From Nectonema munidae (Eukaryota; Nematomorpha; Nectonematoida; Nectonematidae), in contig JAUIRK010000292.1 of NCBI GenBank assembly GCA_030549495.1, positions 186,001 to 250,000 on the forward strand: 64,000 nt of DNA, read 5' to 3'. The notes under the pieces were generated by a model that was not told the origin of the DNA, made no database searches, and saw nothing but the letters and a program-made list of their open reading frames with translations. Shown piece by piece: positions 21,963 through 33,000 of the stretch. Every line of letters starts with the position of its first letter. The first letter of the stretch is position 1. Position numbers and translations under genes: made by a program.

Positions 21963-22102
21963 TAGCCGGTTCCGTGGTCGTTTCGATCTTAATTTTCCAA
22001 CACTCTACCAATGATCCGATGTTTAGAGCGTAGCGAAAAAAAAATATTCTACAAATGATCTTATGTTTCGAGCGATACGAGAAACGACCACGTGACCGGC
22101 TA
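21963..22102. mobile_element. 140-bp MITE with TA-flanked termini
   Basis: TAGCCGGTTCCGTGGTCG at 21963 and CGACCACGTGACCGGCTA ending at 22102 are near-perfect inverse copies over about 22 bp. If TA is the duplicated target, the element is GCCGG...CCGGC, fitting a Tc1/mariner-type MITE. The interior repeats GAGCG-TACGA-like motifs. No coding content. Confidence 0.6.
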
Positions 22103-22409
22103 ATTCAATATATTTTATGAAACATCGCACGGTACCTTAACTTTAACCTTTATTCATTTATATCATCTGTTTTATGACAAATTCCTTGATATTGTTGCTT
22201 ATTTTTTATCTTCATTTGTTCATTCGGTTTCAACATTTCCCCAAAATCGACCATGTCTTATAAAATTAGTCTTCTAATTTTGAAAAAAAAGTAAAAGTGT
22301 TTGAAATTCAAATCTCGTTAAATTTCAAAATTCTCATAAAAATAGATGTTTCATTCCCCTTGAAGAAAATTCATTGGTGAAACACAAACTGTATTCCACA
22401 AAAGATCGA
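22103..22409. other. AT-rich spacer, no supported gene
   Basis: Nothing recognisable between the small MITE and piggyBac B. Confidence 0.5.
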
Positions 22410-22752
22410 AATTTTTAGAGTTGTAATATATATTGATCGCTTCTTTTTTTGGAATTATTGTTTTTCTATAAGAGTCAAAAATTTGTGTTAAGGCAAAAGT
22501 GTTTTTTTTTGAAAAAAACTTTTATACGCGAAACTGGAGATATTAGTTGATATAAAATTGTAACGATTGCTTTATTATTTGAATAACACACCAAACTAAT
22601 CCTGAAATTTTTTAAAACTACATTATGTACATCTAAGTAAATAGATGACAATTGAAGATTGATCTCATATGAGATCAATGGGAGAATAGGTTGGCAATTG
22701 TGTTTATGTAAGTAAGCATAAAAATTTTCATGCAAAACTTGTCAAATGGTTC

Positions 22753-23741
22753 TTGATATATTGTGTTCAAGACAATATTGCTCAGATGTACTTTTCTTTA
22801 AAAGAGAATCTTGATGAAGATGATTGCACTAAAGATGTTGAGATTGTCGATGTTGCAGGAACTCTTGAATTGCATGCTGTTGTTAATTTGGACACAAACA
22901 AAGATTGTTTTATAAAGTCAGTAGAAACAAAAAGCTGTTTTGATCTCCAAGTAAAAAAGAAAATTCAAGCAAGGAAGAAAATAAAGCTTTGTAATCCTGC
23001 CCAAGATGGGAATACAAAAAAGCTAAATACACACAAGTTCATGAAAGAAGTAGAGCATACGATGACAATATGAAAAAGATGAAAGAACAATTGATATGTT
23101 CCTTTTCAGTTGAAATTTTTGAAGAAATATTTTCTAGAAAAATGTTTGAACTCATCATCGAAGAAACTAATCGGTTTGCTACTGTATATAAAAACATGCC
23201 TAACACTCTTATAACTTAAGAAAGTCTAAAATTGTTTCTTGGAGTGTTACTCTTTTCTGGCTATCACAAGTTACCCTTGGAAACAAACTACTGGTCGAAT
23301 GATGAGGATTTAGGAATAAAACGTAAAAGATGCATTGCCAAGATCAAAATTTCAAATCATGAAAATCATTCTTCATTTTTATAATAATGATGAAGCTACA
23401 AATAAGAAACACGATAGAGGTTTTAAAATAAGGAAGTTGATTGCAACTGCACAAGAGTATTTTTGAAAAAAAATCGAAGTCTCGATGAGATGATAGTAAA
23501 GTATTTCGGGCATAATAGCTTGAAACAATTCATCCCTGAAAAGCCAATTAGATTTGGATATAAACATTGGGCGCTATGTGGCTATAATGGCTATTCTTAC
23601 AACTTTGATTTTTATTGTGGAAAAAGTTCTTCAAACGATGATCACGGCGATTTATTGCTTGGAACAAAAGTGGTACTAAATATGCTGAATGTGAAGCAAC
23701 CTCAACCCCATTGTGTCTTTTTTGATAATGAAAAAAATTGA
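22753..23741 (+). pseudogene. piggyBac transposase (copy B), N-terminal two thirds
   Basis: The first frame (22753-23073) ends at the same ATGA junction as copy A. The next part (23071 to about 23460) has frame changes and lost codons. The last frame, 23463-23741, runs SLDEMIVKYFGH (first catalytic Asp), FIPEKPIRFGYKHWALC, GYSYNFDFYCGKSSS, and then, unlike copy A, GTKVVLNMLN and HCVFFDN, which contains the second catalytic Asp. After that the frame stops where the foreign insert begins. Copy B therefore preserves the central catalytic part that copy A has lost, and A preserves the C-terminal part that B has lost. Confidence 0.8.
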
Positions 23742-23744
23742 GAA

Positions 23745-25090
23745 AAAAATCAAAAATGTTTCTTTTTAGCCAATCTTTCCAACTTTGCACGTACATTTTC
23801 CAAAAAAACCGCCACATACTGATTTAAAAGCATAGCTCTCAGTTCTTTTTTCTCCAAAAGGTCGTTAAAAGAATTGTCCCTCATCACTTCTCGAATTTGG
23901 GTGCCAACAAAAATGCCCTCCTTCAATTTGGCGGAATTCAAATTCGGAAATAAGTGAGTTAAATGTGGGAAAGCAGAACTACTTTTTCAAGGGGTTTCAC
24001 AAAATTTTTCATCAAGCCCAACTTGATATGTAAAGGAGGTAAGAGCGCCTTAATCATATTGACCAGTGGAGTCTCCTTAACACTCTGTTGGCCTGGCTCA
24101 AATGAAGTTCTTTCACCGCAGTCTTTTTTTTTAATGTTCAGAAACTGCTCTACTGTCCCAGAGACAGAGAAAGCAGCAATACTTGGTGAAGCCGGCTTGC
24201 ATTCCCATTAGGAAGCCTATGACTTTGAAATCGCCACATAAGCTCCATTGATGTTGTGAGTATCCAACTGCTTCAAGAAGGAGTTTCATATTGTCATAAG
24301 ACTCCTTCAGGTGAGTTGAGTAAGCAACCGAGACACTTGGGTATTTGTTGCCGTTATGGAGTAAAACACCCTTAAGACTCTTTTTGGAGGAAACTATAAA
24401 GAGTTTCTATTCTGATGGCTCATGTTGAAAGTCTAAGCAGTCGTATAATTCTGGAACGTTGTAACAATAACATAAACGGTTTTTGCACGCAAAATAAGAA
24501 GATAGTTGGGCATTACGCTTTCTGTACGTTGTGATCCTCACCTCCTTTTCAACCAAATTATGTCGTTTGAGCCTTTAAACCAACAACTCGGCTTGTTCCT
24601 TCGTGAGATAGAGGTCATGTATGAGATCGTTTAGCTCACTCTGTGAAAAAACTGTTGGTTGATAGTCTACTTCATTGATACAGGGTGAAGTGCTTATTCT
24701 GAAAGAGTTTGATTCTGAAAAACTCGCCTCCTCGCCCTATAAGAATATGTCCATGTTTTGGGGTGGTCCAGGTACTGGGTAATCATCAAAATGATAAACA
24801 GGTCTGATAGCTGACGGAAGATTCGGATACACAATTTTTGTTCTGGATGCATGTTTGGAACCTTTGGTTTTAGTGAGGCAGTAATAACAATGTCGGAACT
24901 CTCCAGGTCATTGGAACGGCAAACTTGAAAGATGACTTTCTACCATTAAACCAGGCAGTCAGGGCGTTGTAACATGATTTGCAAGAAACGTGTGGAGCCC
25001 AAGGTTTATCTTGGCCTTCTATTCTACAACCAAAATAACTAAAGTAAACTGCTTTCAGTAAGGAGTTATTGTATAGTTCATTATAAAATC
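23745..25090 (-). pseudogene. Relic of a widespread orphan arthropod protein family
   Basis: Minus-strand conceptual reading gives, in order, DKPWAPHVSCKSCYNAL, FAVPMTW, LNDLIHDLYLTKEQAELL, KSLKGVLLHNGN, HLKESYDNMKLLLEAVGY, CGDFKVIGFLMGMQAGFTK, LLPPLHIKLGLMKNFVK and KEGIFVGTQIREVM. These blocks, in this order, recur in many uncharacterised proteins annotated in arthropod and other invertebrate genomes; the family has no established function that I know of and is often suspected to be mobile. Several breaks interrupt the frames, so it is dead. It lies inside piggyBac copy B, opposite to the transposase. No termini or target duplication could be assigned, so how it arrived is unclear. Confidence 0.75.
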
Positions 25091-25411
25091 ATGTCAAAAT
25101 ACCATTCATTATATACATTTTCAAATAAAAAAATAATCGAAATCATAAAAAATACAAATACAAAAAAGTTACTATAGACTTACCTCTTATTATTTGTAAT
25201 TTTTTTCTTTCGTATTGTCAAATAAATAATTTTTTCATTATATTAGTTTTTGATACCACATGCTACCACTGATCTCATAAGAGATCAATTTATTTTTCTT
25301 TTATTTTACAACATGAAAAAAATTCTTTTTCTAGAGTGGTGTATAGGACTATGCTCAAAAAGTGAAAATTCATAGATAAAATCTCAAGACTTGAAATTTT
25401 GGGAGATAACG

Positions 25412-27033
25412 GGAATCTTTATTTATTTAAAAAAAATATGATCGATGTGTGTTTGTTTCAAAGATGAATTTTTGCACCTTTTGATTAAATTCTCTACTCT
25501 TGTGATACAATCAAACATTTATTGTGAATCATTTTGAATCTTCAAAAACCTTCTCATATCAGCAGGTGAAGTTTATGCGGGTATCAAGCCAAAATTTTCA
25601 TAATTATCTTAATCACTTTATTCTTGAGTTTGGTTAGACTTCTCAGAAACACTAATAATAGAGTCATTTGTAAAAAGAGGAGTAGTAAACAAATTAGGGT
25701 CAACACCGATTATACATAGAGGGTGAAAGGGGGTCAGTTATATTATGGAGAATCAATTGAATTTCTTGACAGAGATAGTCATGGAAGTTATGCATTCGTA
25801 TATAAACAAATAATAAAATATTATATATACTATTATTCTAGATAAATTTTCATATATTATAGCCAGAAAAATTAAAAAATGATTTCATATTTTTATTAAA
25901 ATTGTCTGGGGGTCGAGGAGAAAGCAACTAATAATCTATAAAGGTGTCTACGGGTTAAAAAGTTTGGGGAGCCCTGACTTAAACAAAACCTAATCTTCGT
26001 TAATATTCATGCGAAGATCAAGTTGCTACTTCCGCTCTTGTTAGTTTCACCACTTTCTATCTGGTCGATCAAGTGCGCAAGCCGTCTGTCATATTTGAAA
26101 TCAAGTTTGCTTAGGCGTAAGAAACAGGTCGAATACGGAAGGTTATGTTCTCCGCGCTTGCAAGAATAATATCCCATCTTTCGAGTGCGATTCAAAGTGT
26201 GATTATTATTCTCTTTCGAAACAAATAATCTTTTTTTGTCGGAGTTTGATCTGAGAAAATTGTTGTAGTCAATTTATTAGTAAATCTTGTCTTAGTACTT
26301 TTAACTGAAGGTAAAATTCTTTTATAAAAACACATGATAAAAGAAAATATAGTATATTTGTCATAAACTTAAACAATTTAAAAATTTTGCAATGATCTCT
26401 AAACCATCTTTTAATTTAAGTGATCCTCAACTCTTAACACTCATCCTTCCCGCACTCCACACCTCTGGGTACCACTCTGAATGGTTTTAATATAAAATAT
26501 ATAAGAAAATTTATCTTTTATCACTTGAAATCAATATAAATATGGAAATTTGATTAGAATGAAAGAATTCTGTTATAATATAGTAACAATAAGTTTCATT
26601 ATAAGTTTTTTTATATACATCTTCTTTTACACCTTCCTATGAAAAAAATATATATTTTCATGGAACATCCATACTTTGCCAAAACACACTTTTAATTAGT
26701 ACAATATTTTATTTACTTAAATATTTGTCTAAACTCTTTTTGAAACTATTGAAATATTTCCATAGAAGTTTTTACAGATTTATTTAACACCTAACTTTGA
26801 AAACACTTAGAAAATAAAATATTCATTAGTGAAGATAAAATAGAATTAAAAGAGACAAATTAGAATTGAAAAAAGACAAAATATGATTTCAAAAAGATGA
26901 AATAGAACTGTAAAATGATTTTATATTGTGAGCAAAAAACTTTTTTTTATATATATTTTTTATTTGTGTAAAATACAAATGAATTATAATAATAGTATAA
27001 TCTTGGAAAATTTTAGCAAAAAATGTGCAATAC
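25412..27033. other. Mostly AT-rich region downstream of hydroxylase exon 4
   Basis: Apart from the candidate exon at 26007-26177, only AT-rich DNA is visible. It could be intron or intergenic. I looked for the catalytic 2-oxoglutarate/iron motifs of prolyl hydroxylase here on the minus strand and did not see them. Confidence 0.45.
26007..26177 (-). CDS. Candidate minus-strand exon downstream of hydroxylase exon 4
   Basis: A GC-richer island in AT-rich DNA reads MGYYSCKRGEHNLPYSTCF then LRLSKLDFKYDRRLAHLID on the minus strand. A possible acceptor (CTCGAAAG|ATGGG, weak pyrimidine tract) would keep phase 0, matching the phase in which hydroxylase exon 4 ends at 27034. CKRGE loosely recalls the Cys-Arg-Gly-Glu motif between the peptide-binding and catalytic domains of P4H alpha subunits. 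The match is short, intervening sequence expected from the family is missing, and the donor is unclear. It may be an unrelated exon or chance. Confidence 0.3.
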   Translation of the reverse strand: MGYYSCKRGEHNLPYSTCFLRLSKLDFKYDRRLAHLIDQIESGETNKSGSSNLIFA

Positions 27034-30000
27034 TTTGAAAGCGCTATAAGCAAGCATATTGTTCAATGCTACTCTACTGATAGGAAAATCTTTGAAGTCC
27101 GCTTCAGAAAACTTCATGAAGTTTCTGCTGTGCTGCAACCACTCGTAAGAACTCGTATACATGCTCTGAGTATAAGCATGTTCACCAATCACATATGCTT
27201 CTTCCGCTAAACACAAAATTATATAAGTTCACGCAGATACAAGCAATATTATTATATACCATTTTTCTCTTTGCAATTGAATTACACCCTTTTGCAATTC
27301 CGTTACACCCTTTTGGAACTCAATTACATCTTTTTACAATTCAAACTCATACTCTTAGATTTTAAGCTAATTTGATTAATTTTTATTGATATTTACAATA
27401 TTTTCATACTTTTTTGTTATAATTTTATTGTCTAAATATTTAAAGTCCACGTACCTAATTAAAGCAGGTTTACAAAAAAAGTTTGTATATAATAATCTTT
27501 TAATTTTCCATCTAAACTAAATTATTTCCTTCTAATTTTAACATCATCTTATGTAAAAATTAAATTTACATAGATTATGTAAATTATAATATTATAATTT
27601 TTTAAATAATATTTAGTTTTAGTATATTTTTTTATTTTAAACAAATTTTTTCAAAATTTCAACTTTCAGAGAAAACTTTATGTGAGAAACTTTTTATATA
27701 CATTTTTAGCTTAAAAAGCATCCTTTTTAACATACATATTTATCTTGCAGATACAATAGTAAAAATATTTCAATTTGTATGACTGCATGTTTTTTTGGCG
27801 AAATTTTGGGAAAATTTTTGTATCGTTCAATTCTTATGTTTTATACCTCATTTCAAAAGGAATTTTATACTGATTACAAAAATCTAAAAATTTTGGTACT
27901 TTAAAACATTTTTAAGATAAAAAGTATAAAAAAATATAAATCAATAGTTAAAATAAATTATTTAAACGAATTCGCGATAAAGTAATGCTTTTTGAATGTT
28001 TCTTGATACGTGAGAAAAATAATTTTGAAAATTGCTTGCATTGATTGGTTTAAATAGATTTTTCAATAACCTGAGATGAGTGTGTGTTTTTCCATTTAGT
28101 TTACATAAGAGACTTTTAGCGTTGTTTTTAATCTTTGAAAATGCATATTCAATAGGATTTAGCATAAAAGTGTAAGGAGATAAATATTTGATTGTAATTC
28201 ATTGAGATTGATTTTTTTAAGAATTTGGCAATTGTCCATTTAACAAACATAGCCTGTCAATTTAAACGTCTATTCTGATTTTTTTGCAACTTCTAATAAA
28301 AATTTATTAAATTTTATAGAGTTGCATGTTCTATCAGCAATGATTTTAAAGTGACGAATCTTTTCATTATTCATAGCAGCAATGAGCGTAACACTTCTTA
28401 TCCTAAATAAATTATTAGACTTTGTTTATTAAAATTAAACTCAGTTTCATCAATGTATATAATGTTTTTTCCTTCTTGAGGGCAATCATTTGCAAAGTTT
28501 TCGCAAAATTCTTTTATTTTTTTTCTTATTAACTCTATTAAGTTTACGATTAGCTTTTTTAAAAATTATTTTTAATTTTTCTTTTATACAATATTGACAG
28601 TTGAAATTGGAATAGATAAATTTTTTATATTTTTTAACAACTCTGTTATTTTTTGCAAAGTTATCTGTGGATTGTTTGAAACAAGTTCTTCAATAAATTT
28701 TTCACGATTAATTATAATTCAAATTTAATGTGTTTGCTGCTTCTTGGTCGATCTATTAAAGTCAACCTGATTAGATCTTCTTTTTTTGATAAATGAATAG
28801 TTTGCAGTATTTGATTTCATCGAATAAATATAAGATTATAATTAGCAGACGACTTTAAATTTAGAGTTAAAAGATGCGATTATAAAATGAAAAAAACACA
28901 TACACTCAATCGTAGATATTTATATAAAAAATTCTCACATAAAGTTTTCTCTGAAAGTTGAAATTTTGAAAAAAGTTGTTTAAAATAAAAAATATACTAA
29001 AACTAAATATTATTCAAAAAATTATAATATTATAATAAAATTCAACCAATTTTACATAAGATGATGTTAAAATTAGAAAGAAATATTTTAGTTTAGAGAA
29101 TATTAAAAGATTATTATATACAAACTTTTTTTGTAAATCTGCTTTAATTAGGTACGTGGACTTTAAATATTTAAAAATAAACTTTAACAATAAAATTATA
29201 ACAAAAAAAGTATGAAAATATTGTAAATATCAATAAAAATTAATCAAATTAGCTTAAAATCTAAAAGCATGATTTTGAATTCCAAAAAGATGTAATTGAG
29301 TTCCAAAAGGGTGTAATTGAATTGCAAAAGTGTGTAACGGAATTGCAAAAAAGTGTAACGGAATCAAAAATGGTATATATTTTGAATCAATGTGTTTTGT
29401 GCAGAAACGTGGAAATAAAGACAAAATTTGTACTGTATATAAAGGTAAGTTGATCTTTTTTAAATTTAAATCAAACACTCTTTTGATTAGTCAAGCCAAG
29501 TTTTCCATTCTTGGGTGAAAATAATGTAACATGCTATTCAATCACGGCAGATTTTTTAAATTATGGAAATCTCATGATTCATTTGTTCCTATTAATGCAT
29601 TTTAAATTTTCAAACTTGACTTCATTGTATTGTAAATTTATAATTAAGGTAATAGTTTAACTTTGAAACATGTCTTCTCTCATAAACGCTGAAAAAATTA
29701 ATCCAAGAAAAAATGCAAGATTCCACGAAAATAAATGGGTATATTTTAGGAAAATATTATTCAAATAAGCAATTATTTAAAAACAAATTATACATTTAAC
29801 CTGTTATCGACCACAGTCGACATATGTCGATTTTACAAAAATAAAACCGTCTGCATTTATTAATGCTTTAAATCTTCTAACTTACCTTCCATATCGTCTG
29901 TATTCTGGTCGTTAACGGGTTAATCTATTTTAAAATTACTAACTAATAATTAGTTTATAAAAAAGTAACTTTTTTTTATTACTTGAGATTGATTTAAAAG

Positions 30001-33000
30001 CAAATAATTTCTTCAAACTAAGAGAAATCGTAAGAGAAAAAATCATTTTAGTATTGTTTTATTATATATTTTATATTATTTTTTTAATTGGAAAGTTCTT
30101 TGTTATATTTTTTGATACATATGAGATAATGCGTTAAAATTTTTTAAATTTAATGTTGACAAACATAAAAAAAATACAATTTATTTCCTGTAAAATTGCA
30201 TTTCCTTGAACAAAATTAATAACACGCATCAGGGCCCACGCACCCTATTTATTTTGGGGGCTTGAGCCCCCCCCCCTCCCCATTTTTGACCTAAACCCCC
30301 TCCACCCCTCACCCCCACTCAATTTTCCAAGCCTCTCCACTCAATTTTTCAAGTTTAAATAAGTTTTAAAAGAATTACATCCGATAAAGTGCGCTTGTAA
30401 AGAAGTCTTTTCTTTGTACATTGGTAGTTTCAATAAATAGTATATTATAAAATTGTCTAGAGCAGTGGTTCCCAACCTTTTTTATCCCGTTCCCCCTTTT
30501 TCAGTCACTTTTTTACCTGTGGACCCCTACAACTGAATAGTTTGAGCCAACAAAATTAATCAAAGATTTTTATGCAAAAAAGATTCTAGTCATCTGATTA
30601 AATCGTATGCTTATTCATATGGAATCAGAGAAATCGTAAAGCCTGACATAAAATGTGAATAAAATTTTTTTTCAATTAAAATATAAATTTTTCAAAAATA
30701 TTGTAACTAATAAAAAGGATATATAAACATTGAAAATATGAAACTTTAAAAAAGGGAAGAAAATATTTATTTAAAAAGCTCTAAATATATATATGTATAT
30801 TGATTTCCCCTAGGGGTCCATGGACCCCCGGTTGGGAACCACTGGTCTAGAGTATTTTTTGAGTATATGAATATTTATCCAAGCTGCTCTAACAATAGGA
30901 ATCAGCATTGCATCCTGTGAGAGAAGTTTTTCGACCCTTAAAAGAGTTTTCGAGTTTTTGAACTATTTCAACGAAAAGTCAAGAAGGCTGAATGCTTGAC
31001 ATGTAAATTGCTTTATTACTCTAAAAATGATATATTGTTCATAAAATGATTTTCTTCTTTCACTTTAGTTTTATAATAGTTAATTATACTCCTCAATCTT
31101 ATTCACCTTAGCTTTATGACCTTCGTTAGCTCTTGTTTCCGATGTTGATCAAATTTGCATCTATAGAAAAGAAAATTTTATAGTGTTATTTTCATAATGT
31201 ATAGTTTCAGCCCCTTTGAGCGCCCCAAAAAATTTTGGTTACCGCGGGCTCTGACACGCATTATTAACCCATTTAAGGCCAAGCAAAGCAGACGATATCT
31301 AAAAAAACGCAGACGATTTATATTCAAAGTCATTGAAAAAAGCAGAAGAAGATGAAATTACTTATGTTCCAAAATAGGAACATTGGCTGTAAATGGGTTA
31401 AGAACTTTTAAAATTGTAGTACTTAATTTTTTTCCCGTTTATTGCACAAAAATGGATCTTAGGTTACTTACAAAAAAAGTATTTAATTTTTTAATCAATA
31501 TAAATCATTGTTATTTTATGAATCGTATTTATAGTCAATAAAAAGTTACATGATAATTTAATATTAAAATGCGGAAAAAAACCTGATATGTGCAAGTTTT
31601 GGTTCATTTTTTCTGCGCTTCCAAGTTTACCTGCTGCCATGTCAGAAGCTTTGTACTTGTAAACGTGTTGGAGTGTTAGTAAGCTGTCAATTAAGCCATA
31701 ATAATCAGAAGTGCGTGGAAAGTTTCTTTCCTTTTTAATTTCTTCAATGTAGTCTATGACAGTTTTCAATTTTATAAGAAATTTGAAAAAACGTCAGAGT
31801 TTTTTACCCAACAAGTTGTTTGAAAGAATAGCATCTTCGATGTAGTTCCAGTTTATGCTCATTTTTTGGACGAGTTTAAAGTAAAACAGTGGATTTTCAA
31901 TTTCTTGCTTTCTATCTTGAATATTTTCCCCAATTCGTGGATAACTTTCTAAATATCTAGAATGATAAGAAAATCTCAGACTAGGATTCTATTAGCAAGT
32001 ATAGGTTGTAAACAGAAGAAAGTTCTTTCATATCACTTCGATTAGTCTAAAAATCAGTCTGTTGATTATAGAAAAATTTCCAACGTGAATTAAAGATGAA
32101 TTTTGGTATTTTAGTCGACTTTCTTTGAATAAATAATATGTCCAATGTATTCACCTTGAAGAAAAGCTCCAATAACAAAAGACATCACTCCCTCCAGCCA
32201 AAAAAAGACTTTGTGAAAAGCCGCTCTGACAATAACCCCAATTAATGAATTGAAATATAAAATCCCTTCTTACAAAAGGATGAAAAATGTATTTTATGAT
32301 TTGTTGTTTAATTTTATAATTTTAAAAACAGTAGAATTTCATTATAATAAATCGAAGCAAAGTTTTTCTTATTTCGTTTTTCCATACACTAAAGTATATT
32401 ATAAGGACAAGACTTATAAAATTCATTTTTTGTTGTTTAAAATTATTTTTCTCAGTAAAGCATGGATGTCTAAAAGGTAAAATTTTCATTTAAAGTTTAA
32501 ACAATAAAATAAAGTTAGTAATTTTTAATTAGAAAATTCTGACTTTATTTTTACCAAAGTGACCTTTTTTAGAATAAATTGAGAAAATATCACACTAAGT
32601 AACTTAAAGTTTACAAAAATTCTTTTGGTATTTTTTCAATTATGACGTTTTTTGAATTAATCGGGGCGCACATCCGGGAGAGAGGGCAGCGAATTCAGAC
32701 AATTTTTGAATAAACAATTGTGTCAATTTTTTAGTCATTTTAAATGTTGATTTATTATTTATAAATTGAGATCCCGAGCCATTAAAAAATTAGATTGGAC
32801 CGCTACGCCGAAAATTTTTAGAAAGATTATGAACAACCTTTCAAGCTCAGCAAGGGAATAAAATCACTCATATATGGTAGATCACCAAAGTAAATTGTTT
32901 GAAATTTGATTTAGGATATGGGTCTATGAATTGATAGATATGTAGCCGTGGATTCAAATTTGGCTATTTTAAATAGAAATTAAAGGTTTAAAATTTTTGG

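Larger units (their letters stand above)
22410..25411 (+). mobile_element. piggyBac-superfamily element, copy B, interrupted
   Basis: The element matches copy A from about 22410 (after its first 100 bp) to 23640 and again from about 25160 to 25411 (GGGAGATAACGG end). It includes the palindrome GATCTCATATGAGATC near 22665 and GATCTCATAAGAGATC near 25272. Between 23745 and about 25090 an unrelated opposite-strand coding relic replaces the transposase C-terminal half. The extreme 5' terminus and the 3' TTAA were not found. It is more diverged from A than copy C is, so it is an older insertion and not part of the recent duplication. Confidence 0.8.
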
